Origin: Nafulsella turpanensis ZLM-10
GTDB taxonomy: Bacteria > Bacteroidota > Bacteroidia > Cytophagales > Cyclobacteriaceae
Assembly (NCBI RefSeq): GCF_000346615.1
Contig: NZ_ANNU01000005.1
Span: forward strand, 62,001-126,000
Direction: 5' to 3'
DNA length: 64,000 nucleotides
The notes beneath the pieces were generated by a model that was not told the DNA's origin, ran no database searches, and saw only the letters and a list, made by a program, of their open reading frames with translations. Shown here in pieces: positions 17,445 through 27,686 of this stretch (position 1 is its first letter; each line of letters starts with the position of its first letter). The position numbers were made by a program, and so were the translations under genes.

Positions 17445-17472
17445 AGCCTGTATTCTTGCAGGAATACAGGCT
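17445..17472 (-). terminator. Rho-independent terminator of the wzz-like gene
   Basis: A perfect 11-bp stem (17445-17455 with 17462-17472) closes a 6-base loop. On the minus strand it is followed by CTTCTTTTTGT. It lies 26 bases after the wzz-like stop and insulates the ccm run downstream. Confidence 0.85.
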
Positions 17473-17497
17473 CTATCTTTATTCAATCGTTTCATGA

Positions 17498-18553
17498 CTA
17501 AACTAACTGCTTTTTTGCTTCCCGCTCCCGCTCGTAGCGGTTGAGGGCGTTATTAATTTCAAGCAAAATTACCAGTATATAGGCCGCTGCCAATCCAACC
17601 AATCCACTTAACAGGATTACCTTAATTAAGGAAAGGTTAGCCGGTTGTTTAAAAGCGGTAAAGCTTTTAATAACCTCCACGTTCTCGATTAGTGCCAGCT
17701 TTTTATTAATCTCCAGCTCCTCATTATACATTTTTATATCTTCGCGGTAGACATTCAGCGGGTCCGTCGCACCCTCAGCAGCTCCTAAAATTACATTATT
17801 CGAACCGCGGCGACCATTTTCATTCATTTGCTGAAAGCTTTCTGCCAGCAGAGTCTTCAGGCCATCCAGCTTCTGCCGCTCTTCCCGAAGCTTGCCCCGA
17901 AGAGCCTCCAGGTTCGCCACCTCTATTTCAGTACGCCGCTCCACATAATCATTATTTTCGAGATAGTGAAGAAGGCCATTTTCCACGTTCTGCAAAAGGT
18001 CGTTGGAGAATACCTCTACCGTAATCCGGTACTTATAATTCTCCTCCAGCAACTCCTCCCGCAACACCAGCAACTCCTCCATGGGTATTTCACTAGCCTC
18101 TATGGATTTGAAAAGCGCATCTGCCAGCATCTGGTCATCCTGCGATAAAATAGTTTCAACCTTTAAACCTCTTATATTCTCCGCCTCTTCCTGGCTAATA
18201 TCCAGGTTTCTTGCTAAGGATCCATATGCCTCCTGCTCGGCCAGGGCATGCAGCTCCCCAATGGCTCCATCCATCAGGTCCCGGTCATAATATTCCGATT
18301 CAATTACCATACTGGAAGAAAAGTATTCCTTGCCGGTACTGTGCCAGTACAGCCCCAAACCTATAAAGATGACTACAGAGGTCAGGATAAGGATTCGGTA
18401 AGCTCTGCTGGCACGTTTTACCGCCAGCACAGCATGGATAATGCCCCGGCCTATCCGGCTGAAGAAGTTACCAATTGCTTTAAAAACTTCCCGCAGGTCT
18501 ATTTCATCTGAAGAGGGCTGATTTCCATACCCCTGGTTATTGTACTGACTCAT
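17498..18553 (-). CDS. Wzz-like polysaccharide chain-length determinant
   Basis: The product has 351 residues with transmembrane helices near 52-70 and 308-332 flanking a periplasmic domain. That domain is largely helical, with a coiled coil at about 205-240. The C-terminal helix ends in a short basic cytoplasmic tail without a tyrosine-kinase domain. This is the polysaccharide co-polymerase architecture. It should set chain length for the polymer made by the divergently transcribed O-antigen locus starting at 18742. Sequence identity to named Wzz proteins is not obvious by eye, so the call depends on topology and location. Confidence 0.8.
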   Translation of the reverse strand: MSQYNNQGYGNQPSSDEIDLREVFKAIGNFFSRIGRGIIHAVLAVKRASRAYRILILTSVVIFIGLGLYWHSTGKEYFSSSMVIESEYYDRDLMDGAIGELHALAEQEAYGSLARNLDISQEEAENIRGLKVETILSQDDQMLADALFKSIEASEIPMEELLVLREELLEENYKYRITVEVFSNDLLQNVENGLLHYLENNDYVERRTEIEVANLEALRGKLREERQKLDGLKTLLAESFQQMNENGRRGSNNVILGAAEGATDPLNVYREDIKMYNEELEINKKLALIENVEVIKSFTAFKQPANLSLIKVILLSGLVGLAAAYILVILLEINNALNRYEREREAKKQLV

Positions 18554-18579
18554 AAGATGTTAATAATGATTAAGAAGCA

Positions 18580-18587
18580 CAAAAGTA
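18580..18587 (-). promoter_or_regulatory. -7 element for the wzz-like gene
   Basis: TACTTTTG on the minus strand matches TAnnTTTG 27 bases before the start. No -33 TTG is evident. It is divergent from, and about 40 bases away from, the plus-strand element at 18627. Confidence 0.45.
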
Positions 18588-18626
18588 TAAAATATTAATA
18601 GTAAGAAAATAATGTATCCTAATTAT

Positions 18627-18634
18627 TATCTTTG
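18627..18634 (+). promoter_or_regulatory. -7 element for the polysaccharide locus
   Basis: TATCTTTG matches TAnnTTTG. It implies a leader of roughly 100 bases before the epimerase at 18742. I searched that leader for an ops/JUMPstart-like GGCGGTAG sequence and found none. Confidence 0.45.
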
Positions 18635-18741
18635 CAGCCTCAACAGCCGGAGGCAAAAAAAACGTTCGGACGTGTAAGGTTTTAACACTGTTTATTCTTA
18701 ATTAAAGAACTGCCCGTTGCAACTTTACTGTTGAGACCTCA

Positions 18742-19776
18742 ATGCAATATAACAAATTACAGAAGTCAGAAAAACAAGCCCTAGCTGATTTGCAACAACT
18801 TCCCCAAATACAAAACCAGAAAGTACTTGTTACCGGCGGAGCAGGCTTTATCGGCTCCCATCTGGTTGACAGGTTTCTGGAATTGGGTAATGAGGTGGTG
18901 TGCCTGGATAATTTCTCTACCGGCTTCAGAAGAAATATAGAACAGGCCCTGCAAAATTCCCTTTTTTCGCTGGTGGAAGGCGATATCCGTCATCTTGATA
19001 CCTGCAGAGAATTGATGACTGGAGTCGATTTCGTTTTTCATCAGGCGGCCTTGGGGTCCATTCCCCGCTCCTTAAAAGACCCTGTTACGACCAATGAAGT
19101 AAATGTAAATGGCTTCATCAATGTACTAATGGCAGCTAAGGAGGCAGGGGTTAAGCGCTTTATTTATGCCGCCAGCTCCTCTGCTTATGGGAATCATCAG
19201 GGATTACCAAAAGTGGAGGACCAGATTGGCCAGCAGCTCTCTCCTTATGCGGTAAGCAAATATGTAAATGAATTGTATGCAAAGGTGTTTGGAAGTGCCT
19301 ACGGCATGGAAACTATCGGATTACGGTATTTTAACCTCTTTGGAGAACGACAGGATCCTAATGGGGCTTACGCTGCGGTAATTCCGCTCTTTATCAAATG
19401 CATTCTTCGCGGCGAATCTCCCCTTATCAATGGCGACGGCACCCATTCGCGTGACTTCACCTATGTAGAGAATGCAGTTGAAGCTAATATATTGGCAGCG
19501 ACTACCAATAATCCGGCAGCCATTAATGAGGTTTTTAATATTGCCTGCGGGGAATCTACTACCCTGGTTCAACTTATCGACTATATTCTTCAATTTCTAC
19601 AAGCTCACTTACCTGATAAGGAAATTTCTATTACCTTCGGCCCTGAAAGACCAGGCGATATCAAACATTCCCTGGCGGATATTAGTAAAGCCCGCACTAT
19701 TTTAGGATATGAGCCAGCTTACAATGTTGAAAAAGGATTGGGAAAGGCCTTGTCCTGGTACATGGCCCATATTTAA
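18742..19776 (+). CDS. WbpP/TviC-like UDP-N-acetylhexosamine 4-epimerase (extended SDR)
   Basis: The product has 344 residues. The NAD loop is VTGGAGFIGSHLVDRF (about 30-45). The catalytic Ser/Tyr/Lys set is in AASSSAYG and SPYAVSKYVNE (YxxxK). HQAALGSIPRSLKDP matches the WbpP/WbgU subgroup, which prefers UDP-GlcNAc/GalNAc or their uronic forms over UDP-Glc. It begins the plus-strand polysaccharide locus, so it probably supplies a galacto-configured amino sugar. It is separated from the next gene by 119 bases that contain another promoter. Confidence 0.85.
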   Translation: MQYNKLQKSEKQALADLQQLPQIQNQKVLVTGGAGFIGSHLVDRFLELGNEVVCLDNFSTGFRRNIEQALQNSLFSLVEGDIRHLDTCRELMTGVDFVFHQAALGSIPRSLKDPVTTNEVNVNGFINVLMAAKEAGVKRFIYAASSSAYGNHQGLPKVEDQIGQQLSPYAVSKYVNELYAKVFGSAYGMETIGLRYFNLFGERQDPNGAYAAVIPLFIKCILRGESPLINGDGTHSRDFTYVENAVEANILAATTNNPAAINEVFNIACGESTTLVQLIDYILQFLQAHLPDKEISITFGPERPGDIKHSLADISKARTILGYEPAYNVEKGLGKALSWYMAHI

Positions 19777-19845
19777 TAGAATTACAGGAATGTAAGTTTA
19801 ATCCACAAATTACCTCATTATGAGGCTGTTAAATCATGGTATTAA

Positions 19846-19877
19846 TTGTAAAAGAGTTTGAAGCAAATGTATATTTG
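19846..19877 (+). promoter_or_regulatory. Consensus promoter inside the polysaccharide locus
   Basis: TTG (19846-19848), a 21-base spacer and TATATTTG (19870-19877) match the Bacteroidota consensus closely. The downstream ATG is at 19896, so the leader would be about 12 bases. The WbpE/D/B genes can therefore be expressed apart from the 4-epimerase. Confidence 0.7.
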
Positions 19878-19895
19878 CATTCTGTTAAATAATTT

Positions 19896-21023
19896 ATGCA
19901 ACAAATAGAGATGGTTGACCTTAAAGGTCAGTACCAGCATATTAAAGAAGAGATAAACGCAGCTATTATTGCGGCAGTGGAGGAAGCTGCTTTTATTAAT
20001 GGCCCTGCCGTAAAAGCTTTCGCGAAAGAGCTTGCTGAGTATAATGCAGTCAAACACGTAATCCCCTGCGCCAATGGAACAGATGCGCTGCAGATAGCTA
20101 TGATGGCTCTTGGCCTGCAGCCAGGCGATGAGGTGATTGTGCCTGCCTTTACGTATGTAGCAACTGCCGAAGTAATTGCTCTGCTGGGCCTGAAGCCTCT
20201 TTTTACAGAAGTAGATCCGGCTACCTTTAATATTGATGTTAAACAGCTAAAAGAAATGCTCAGTCCCCGCACCAAAGCCATAGTACCGGTGCATCTTTAT
20301 GGGCAATGTGCCGATATGGAGCCTCTGCTTGCCTTTGCAAAAGAACACCAGCTTTTTATCATCGAAGATACCGCACAGGCCATAGGAGCAGAATACAACT
20401 TCAGCAACGGAAAAGCGCAGAAAGCTGGCACCATGGGAGAGATAGGGGCTACTTCCTTTTTCCCCAGCAAAAACCTTGGCTGCTATGGCGACGGAGGAGC
20501 GCTCTTTACCAATGATGATGCCATGGCAGAAAAGCTGCAGATGATCGCCAATCACGGTCAGAGGGTGAAATATTATCATGAAGTGGTGGGGGTGAACTCC
20601 CGCCTCGATACCATTCAGGCTGCTGTACTGCGGGTTAAGCTCCGGCAGCTCAACAGCTATATTAACAGCAGGCAAAAAGCAGCGGCCTATTATGATAAAG
20701 CCCTTGCGGCTGTAGAAGAGCTGGAACTTCCCTTCCGCAGCCCTTCCTCTTCTCATGTTTTTCACCAGTACACGCTAAAGATCAAAAACGGGAAGAGAGA
20801 TGCGCTTAAGGAATATTTAGCCGGTAAAGGAATTCCTTCAATGGTATATTATCCTGTACCTCTTCACCTGCAGCAGGCTTACCAGAGCAGGGATTACGGC
20901 AAAGGAGCTTTCCCAGTTTCCGAGCAACTGAGTCAGGAAGTTATTTCACTTCCCATGCATACTGAACTTACAGAAGAGCAGTTAAATTATATCACCACCT
21001 CTGTTCAATCTTTCTTTACCTGA
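19896..21023 (+). CDS. WbpE-like DegT/DnrJ aminotransferase (3-amino uronate sugar)
   Basis: The product has 375 residues, a fold-type I PLP enzyme. The Schiff-base lysine is in [15 protein letters not shown], and [11 protein letters not shown] holds the PLP-contacting Asp. [18 protein letters not shown] at the start and the [11 protein letters not shown] signature match the WbpE group, which aminates UDP-3-keto-GlcNAcA at C3. The next two genes are WbpD-like and WbpB-like, the partners of that pathway. A one-base gap separates it from the acetyltransferase. Confidence 0.88.
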   Translation: MQQIEMVDLKGQYQHIKEEINAAIIAAVEEAAFINGPAVKAFAKELAEYNAVKHVIPCANGTDALQIAMMALGLQPGDEVIVPAFTYVATAEVIALLGLKPLFTEVDPATFNIDVKQLKEMLSPRTKAIVPVHLYGQCADMEPLLAFAKEHQLFIIEDTAQAIGAEYNFSNGKAQKAGTMGEIGATSFFPSKNLGCYGDGGALFTNDDAMAEKLQMIANHGQRVKYYHEVVGVNSRLDTIQAAVLRVKLRQLNSYINSRQKAAAYYDKALAAVEELELPFRSPSSSHVFHQYTLKIKNGKRDALKEYLAGKGIPSMVYYPVPLHLQQAYQSRDYGKGAFPVSEQLSQEVISLPMHTELTEEQLNYITTSVQSFFT

Positions 21024-21024
21024 T

Positions 21025-21612
21025 ATGTCAACCGAAAAGAACTTCTTTAGCCACGAGACGGCCGTCATAGATGCTGGCTGTGAAATAGGAGAGGGCACTA
21101 AGATATGGCACTTCTCTCATATTATGAGCGGCTGCATTATTGGCAGGGGCTGTAATATAGGGCAGAACGTGGTAGTATCGCCGGAGGTAGTGCTGGGAAA
21201 TAATGTAAAGGTGCAGAACAATGTCTCCATCTATACTGGCGTCACCTGCGAAGATGATGTGTTTCTGGGCCCATCGATGGTCTTTACCAATGTTATTAAT
21301 CCTCGTAGTGCAGTAAACAGAAGAGGAGAGTATGCCCGCACCCGTGTAGGCAAAGGAGCCAGTATAGGCGCCAATGCTACCATCGTCTGCGGCCACGACA
21401 TCGGCGAATATGCCTTCATTGGAGCAGGTGCCGTGGTTACAAAAACCGTACCCCCTTATGCCCTGGTGGTGGGAAATCCCGCCCGCCAAACAGGATGGAT
21501 GAGCAGGTACGGACATAAACTGGAATTCAATCATGAACATATCGCCACCTGTCCGGAGAGTGGCGAAAAATACCGCCTGCAGAACGGAAAAGTAAGTGCT
21601 GTAGATGCGTAA
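21025..21612 (+). CDS. WbpD-like N-acetyltransferase (left-handed beta-helix)
   Basis: The product has 195 residues built of hexapeptide repeats (for example [37 protein letters not shown]). The sequence [13 protein letters not shown] and the ending [19 protein letters not shown] are typical of WbpD, which acetylates the 3-amino group of UDP-GlcNAc3NA to form UDP-2,3-diacetamido-glucuronate. It is placed directly between the WbpE-like and WbpB-like genes. The protein probably acts as a trimer in the cytosol. Confidence 0.9.
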   Translation: MSTEKNFFSHETAVIDAGCEIGEGTKIWHFSHIMSGCIIGRGCNIGQNVVVSPEVVLGNNVKVQNNVSIYTGVTCEDDVFLGPSMVFTNVINPRSAVNRRGEYARTRVGKGASIGANATIVCGHDIGEYAFIGAGAVVTKTVPPYALVVGNPARQTGWMSRYGHKLEFNHEHIATCPESGEKYRLQNGKVSAVDA

Positions 21613-21735
21613 TAGAAATGAACCTAAACCAGCCATCTGGTAAACCATAATAATATCTTTCTGTAAGGAAGCCGGTAAATAGGATAAGGCAGATAAATAA
21701 TCCCCCTGCAATAGCAGGAATAAAGCAAAGAATAA

Positions 21736-22680
<945 letters not shown>

Positions 22681-22726
22681 TAAACTCATAAGCTTCTCCT
22701 ACTTAAATTGTAAGGAAATCCACAGG

Positions 22727-24022
22727 ATGTATTTAAGGATTCAGGGATTCATTAATGGAAGGTCAATATATTTTAGAAATATATTGACCTTAATTACCGG
22801 AACAACTTTATCCCAGCTTATACCTTTACTTATTACTCCCCTGCTCACGCGGCTTTATTCGCCAGAAGATTTTGGTCTGGTAACAATGGTTTTGGGAGCT
22901 GCTAACCTTTTAACTATTGTGTTTACCTGTAAATACGAAGCTGCTTTGATTCTTCCGAAAAAAGAAGAATTAGCTAGGACGCTTTTTCAGGCAAGTATTT
23001 TATTATGCTTGGCTTCTTTCTGTGTTTCTGAGTTTTTATTGTTCCTATTTAGCGATTTAATTTCAGGAACATTCAACCTTCAACAAGCCCCTTACTGGTT
23101 ACTATTTCTCATTCCTGCTCTAGCCCTTGTTCAGGCTGTTAATCTGGTCCTTCAGAACTGGGTTGTTAGGAACGAAAAATTTAAACTACTATCTTTTAAT
23201 AAAGTAATAGAAAGTGGTTCCTATTCTGGCAGCTCTGTTGTATTGGGCATATTAAACAATAGCCTTGGACTTATTATTGGCAGGCTAACCGGACAAATTT
23301 GTGCCATCTTCTTCCTTGGTTTAACGTTTATTAAGAGCGCCAATAGCTTTAAATTCGCTTCCTTCCAAAAAATCTTTTTATCACTAAAAGAATACAAAAA
23401 GTTTGTGTTTTACTTTATGCCAGGAAGCCTTTTAAATAAAGCCTCAGTTGATTTAAACTTCTTGCTGTTTGGAATATATTTTGACAATGCTACTGTTGGG
23501 TTCATTGGATTAATCAACAGAATTGCCTCAGCACCTGCTTTTCTTATTGCAAATTCGATAGGAAACGTTTATAGGAAGCAGGCTATTAATGAAGTTCATG
23601 AAACTGGTAGCTGCTATCAAACATATAAAAAAACATTTATCGTTTTAGTTTCCTTAGCAATTATTCCTTTTGGTGCAGTTTTCTTTCTTGCCCCCTATTT
23701 CTTTGATTTGTTCTTTGGAAGTGGCTGGAGTGAGGCAGGAAAATTTATGCAGGTCCTAACTCCTCTGTACTTTCTCCAATTTGTAGCCAGTCCTCTTTCT
23801 ACAACTTTTATTGTCCTTGAAAAACAAGAATTGAACTTTGGCTGGCAGTCTGGCCTGGCTGTAAGTACTATGATTGCGGTAGTAATTGGAGGAATCAATC
23901 AAAGTGTTTATATGGCTTTAACAAGTTACTCAGTTACTTACAGCCTTTTCTATGTTGTTAACCTGTACATCTCTTATTATTTATCGAGACAGACAATAGT
24001 TATAAATAATGTACAAAATTAA
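22727..24022 (+). CDS. Wzx-type polysaccharide flippase
   Basis: The product has 431 residues with about 12-14 hydrophobic segments. The N-terminal block TLITGTTLSQLIPLLITPLL followed by TRLYSPEDFG is characteristic of MATE/Wzx (PST) exporters. I chose ATG 22727 (MYLRIQG), preceded by AGGA, rather than an in-frame start at 22631 that would overlap the previous gene by 50 bases. It should flip undecaprenyl-linked repeat units across the inner membrane. Its end overlaps the next gene by 14 bases. Codon use is markedly AT-rich from here on. Confidence 0.88.
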   Translation: MYLRIQGFINGRSIYFRNILTLITGTTLSQLIPLLITPLLTRLYSPEDFGLVTMVLGAANLLTIVFTCKYEAALILPKKEELARTLFQASILLCLASFCVSEFLLFLFSDLISGTFNLQQAPYWLLFLIPALALVQAVNLVLQNWVVRNEKFKLLSFNKVIESGSYSGSSVVLGILNNSLGLIIGRLTGQICAIFFLGLTFIKSANSFKFASFQKIFLSLKEYKKFVFYFMPGSLLNKASVDLNFLLFGIYFDNATVGFIGLINRIASAPAFLIANSIGNVYRKQAINEVHETGSCYQTYKKTFIVLVSLAIIPFGAVFFLAPYFFDLFFGSGWSEAGKFMQVLTPLYFLQFVASPLSTTFIVLEKQELNFGWQSGLAVSTMIAVVIGGINQSVYMALTSYSVTYSLFYVVNLYISYYLSRQTIVINNVQN

Positions 24023-25076
24023 ACTGCACATAACTTTAATAACAATATCTTTAATTATTGCTATTTTAATATCAGATCTTGCTGAGCCATATGTAGCAAA
24101 ACCTGCTATCAGCTTAATGTCCTTAGTACAACATGGAAAATGGAGCCAGCAAGAGGTTGACCAAAAATATGTTCCAGCTGTTTTATATAATAGGTTGGAC
24201 AAAGAATACTTTTACAACCCTGTCTACATAGGAGTATATGGCCTTTACTACTACAACAGATGGCTCGAAAATGGGAGGGACAGCTATTTTCTTGATTATT
24301 ATACCATTTACCCACCAAAAGACATTAACCATCAACAAGCTTTTATTAATATTGCTGATTGGTATTGCAGAAACGTGGAGGTTCAAGATTTTGATTCAAT
24401 CCCTTATGGTATTTGGACCTATCCTTTTAAATGGCCAATATACAATTTAAAACCTGGGTGGGTTTCAGGTATGGCACAAGGTCTAGCCATTCAAGTTCTT
24501 ATTAGGGCCTATGAAGCTACACATGAAAAGAAATACTTAGATGTCGCTTCCCTAGCTTTAAACTCCTTTCTTGTTCCAATTGAAGAAGGAGGTGTTACAA
24601 TAAAAGATTCCCCAACTGAATGGTGGTATGAGGAGTATGCAAGTAAAGGGGCTATAGAATCACGTGTGTTAAATGGAATGGCACATACCCTTATAGGAAT
24701 TAGAGAATACCATAGTTCACAAAATGATAGTCTTTCAGAAGCTTTATTTCAGAAAGGATTAAATTCTTTAGTAAAACAGGTTAAAAAATATGACACCGGT
24801 TGGTATACTTACTATGATCAACAGGAAACGATCGCCAAGTACAAATATCATAATATTAACATTAATCTGGTAAGGTACTTATATGCGATTACTGGCCATG
24901 AGGAATTGAAAGTTTATCAAAATTGGGAGAATTATAACAATCACTTTATTGTGAGAGAATTTATTAAGCAACCACCCAATTATTTTGATGTTGCAATAAT
25001 TCTTATTTGCTTTTTCCTTTGCTTAGTTCTAAGCTATTTTATTTTAATGCTTTACATTTTAATAAAAGCGAAATGA
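24009..25076 (+). CDS. Membrane-anchored D-glucuronyl C5-epimerase-like protein
   Basis: The product has 355 residues: a transmembrane anchor at about 6-24, a soluble domain and a C-terminal helix at about 326-351. The soluble domain shows the landmarks of the C-terminal domain of heparan/heparosan glucuronyl C5-epimerases: WVSGMAQG (151-158), EWWYEEY (204-210), RVLNGMAH (219-226), YDTGWYTYYD (261-270) and YKYHNININL (278-287). That family inverts C5 of glucuronate within a polymer, making iduronate. The position between flippase and polymerase suggests it modifies the exported glycan on the periplasmic side. The actual uronic acid is unknown. It overlaps both neighbours (14 and 4 bases). Confidence 0.75.
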   Translation: MYKIKLHITLITISLIIAILISDLAEPYVAKPAISLMSLVQHGKWSQQEVDQKYVPAVLYNRLDKEYFYNPVYIGVYGLYYYNRWLENGRDSYFLDYYTIYPPKDINHQQAFINIADWYCRNVEVQDFDSIPYGIWTYPFKWPIYNLKPGWVSGMAQGLAIQVLIRAYEATHEKKYLDVASLALNSFLVPIEEGGVTIKDSPTEWWYEEYASKGAIESRVLNGMAHTLIGIREYHSSQNDSLSEALFQKGLNSLVKQVKKYDTGWYTYYDQQETIAKYKYHNININLVRYLYAITGHEELKVYQNWENYNNHFIVREFIKQPPNYFDVAIILICFFLCLVLSYFILMLYILIKAK

Positions 25077-26365
25077 TAGCCGTAAGTAAACAAAGGGTGT
25101 GGCTTATTTTTTTTACTGCCACTTATGCATTACTACTCTATTTTCAATTAGGTGTAATAATTGCTCCTGAAGTAGGAGAGGCTTATCCTGCCTACACCAT
25201 TAAGGATAATTCCTGGATTAATGTACTCAGCTTCGTAACTGTAATAGGTTCAACTTTCCTTGTTAGACTTCAAGAAAGGATTGATAATATAATTGTTAAC
25301 ATATTATACACCATAGTTTTTATACCTTCTCTCGTCTATATCCCACTTGTAACTTCACTGCCATTAACAGAAAAAATATTTGCACTTCTAGTCCTGATAC
25401 TTTCAATGATAATTTTAATGTATGGGATTCGGTTAAAAAGTACTCCGGTAAACCTAAAACTTATCCAGTTGCGGTTTCCTAAGCTTTTTATTGCTTTACT
25501 TTTTTTCTTTTTTATAGCTTACTTGATAATTAGGTTAGGGCCTCCAACACAGCTTGTTAATCCATTTGATGTTTATGGCAAACGCGCTGAGTTTAAGGAG
25601 TCATTAAAAGAGGTTAATGACCTTATTGTTAGTTATTCCTTTACCTGGATTTCTTATGCCTTAGCCCCAATTCTTATAACTATTGGATTAAATAAAGAAA
25701 AGCAGTTAGCCAAAGTCCTCTTCATTTCATCTGGCTTTATTGGATTACTTATTGTTTATTTATATTCCGGCTTAAAGAGCAGTCTCTTTTCTACGTTTTT
25801 TATTTTAGCAATATACTACCTAACAAAAAGGAAACTGAATTTTACGCTAGCTTGGCTTCAGTTCGTTGTTATTTTCTTTTCAGCTGCTAATATCCTCTAT
25901 TTTGTTGGTGCTAAGTACATTGCTTTACATGTAGTAAGACGCTTTTTTGTGATACCTGGAATGAATTTCAGTTTTTTTTACGAATACTTCAGTCAAAGCC
26001 CTAAGGTAAAACTCAGCCATAGTATTTTTTCAAGTTTTGTAGACTATCCCTATCATGCCGATCCGCCACATTTGATTGGGGAAAAATATTATGGATCAAT
26101 AGAGACCTCTGCCAATGCAAATTATTTAGCAGATGCTTTCAGTAATTTTGGGATCATAGGATGTGTTTTATATTCCTTCTTATTGGTTATTGTTATTAAA
26201 GTTTTACAATCATCAACAAATAACCTTTCTCACTCTCTTGTGCTCCCTTCTATTTTTATTATTATTTACTCATTGGCAAACTCCGGTTTATTAACTGCGC
26301 TCCTAACATATGGTTTAATCCTTTATATATTAATAGTTAGACAGTTAAATAAAACAAGCATCTGA
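25073..26365 (+). CDS. Wzy-like oligosaccharide repeat-unit polymerase
   Basis: The product has 430 residues and about 11 membrane segments with a large periplasmic loop near the C-terminal third. NANYLADAFSNFGIIG precedes the last helices, a feature of oligosaccharide repeat-unit polymerases. The start is ATG 25073, overlapping the previous stop (ATGA), in preference to an in-frame start 66 bases upstream within that gene. Wzy proteins share little sequence, so the call depends on topology, this motif and the locus. It would join repeat units in the periplasm. Confidence 0.75.
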   Translation: MIAVSKQRVWLIFFTATYALLLYFQLGVIIAPEVGEAYPAYTIKDNSWINVLSFVTVIGSTFLVRLQERIDNIIVNILYTIVFIPSLVYIPLVTSLPLTEKIFALLVLILSMIILMYGIRLKSTPVNLKLIQLRFPKLFIALLFFFFIAYLIIRLGPPTQLVNPFDVYGKRAEFKESLKEVNDLIVSYSFTWISYALAPILITIGLNKEKQLAKVLFISSGFIGLLIVYLYSGLKSSLFSTFFILAIYYLTKRKLNFTLAWLQFVVIFFSAANILYFVGAKYIALHVVRRFFVIPGMNFSFFYEYFSQSPKVKLSHSIFSSFVDYPYHADPPHLIGEKYYGSIETSANANYLADAFSNFGIIGCVLYSFLLVIVIKVLQSSTNNLSHSLVLPSIFIIIYSLANSGLLTALLTYGLILYILIVRQLNKTSI

Positions 26366-26375
26366 GATAGGCCGA

Positions 26376-27686
26376 ATGAACAAAACTTCTGAAAATTTAA
26401 TATACTATTCCTTTTTAGTGTTATCATTCTCTATTTCTTTTCCGAGAGAAGTATCTCAGGTATTCCTGATAATATTTTTGATAGCAGCTTTAGGAAATGG
26501 GATATACTGTAATGCTCTTTCAGAAACCGTAGGAAAAATTATCAGAAATCCTCCTGCAATTCTTGGCATAGTCTTTTTTGCATATAATGTACTTTCTCTA
26601 TATTGGACCGACGAGATAAGTAAAGGTTTTTTTGCGCTTGAAAAAAGACTGAGTTTACTCCTCTTCCCCATTGTTTTTACTCTACTTTCTACACAATCTA
26701 TTACTTTTAAAAATAAGGATTTTAAAATTAAAATGGCGTTTGTGTATGGAACTTTCCTATCATCTTTACTCTGCTTAGCTTTGGCTCTTTACCAGGCGTA
26801 TTCGCAGGAAGGCACCGCAATTTTTAGTATTGCTTATCTTGAACATATATCAAGAACGGTAAATCAAGGAGGAAACTTTTTTTTTGGGAGCTCTTTTTCA
26901 AAATTCCACCACCCTTCCTATTTCTCCATGTACATTGTTTTTGCTATTTCAATTGTTCTGGAAAACCTTGAAGGTAAAAAAGGCATTAACTTCGCTTCCC
27001 TTTTTATAATTCTCATATTTTTAATTATGCTCTTCCTTTTATCTTCAAAAGCTGGAATAATAAGTCTTCTTCTTTTAATACTTTATATTATATATAGATT
27101 TAGAGAGACGATTTTTGCAAGATCTATTTTTAAATATAGCATTGCTGTAACTGTACCGCTATTATTACTTTTCTTAATTTTAAGTCCCAGATTCCACTCT
27201 TTTATAAATGAGTTTAAAAATGGAAATAGATTAACGAATAGCACGGCAATAGATGTTTCGAGCTCAACTTTAAGGTTAATGACCTGGAAATCATCTATTA
27301 TTGTGATAGAAGATAACTTTTTTACCGGAGTTGGTATAGGCGATAGTCAAAAGGCGCTACTTGAGGTGTATAAAGAGAATAATTTTATTGAAGCCTTCAA
27401 TAACCATTTGAACTCTCACAACCAGTATCTTGATACTTTTATTAAAACAGGAGTCGTTGGTTTTATAATTCTTATTTTATGGTTGGTAGTAGGTATTAAA
27501 CGGGTTATCCCAAATAATCAAATCTCTAACTTTTTCTTTTTCATACTAATTCCATTTAATTTTCTATTCGAAACAATGCTTGCTAGATATTCAGGCATAA
27601 TATTCATCTGCTTCTTTTATTATTACATTACAACCATTCTAAATGAAAATAGCAACTATCGTAGGGGCAAGACCTCAGTTTATTAA
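26376..27686 (+). CDS. O-antigen ligase / Wzy_C-family membrane protein
   Basis: The product has 436 residues and about 12 hydrophobic segments. The periplasmic loop contains GVGIGDSQ and NHLNSHNQYLDTFIKTGVVG, the HNxYL-type signature of the Wzy_C (WaaL) family. It could be the ligase that attaches the polymer to lipid A core, or a second polymerase. The adjacent gene already fits Wzy, so ligase is preferred. Its 3' end overlaps the WbpI-like gene by 44 bases. Confidence 0.78.
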   Translation: MNKTSENLIYYSFLVLSFSISFPREVSQVFLIIFLIAALGNGIYCNALSETVGKIIRNPPAILGIVFFAYNVLSLYWTDEISKGFFALEKRLSLLLFPIVFTLLSTQSITFKNKDFKIKMAFVYGTFLSSLLCLALALYQAYSQEGTAIFSIAYLEHISRTVNQGGNFFFGSSFSKFHHPSYFSMYIVFAISIVLENLEGKKGINFASLFIILIFLIMLFLLSSKAGIISLLLLILYIIYRFRETIFARSIFKYSIAVTVPLLLLFLILSPRFHSFINEFKNGNRLTNSTAIDVSSSTLRLMTWKSSIIVIEDNFFTGVGIGDSQKALLEVYKENNFIEAFNNHLNSHNQYLDTFIKTGVVGFIILILWLVVGIKRVIPNNQISNFFFFILIPFNFLFETMLARYSGIIFICFFYYYITTILNENSNYRRGKTSVY

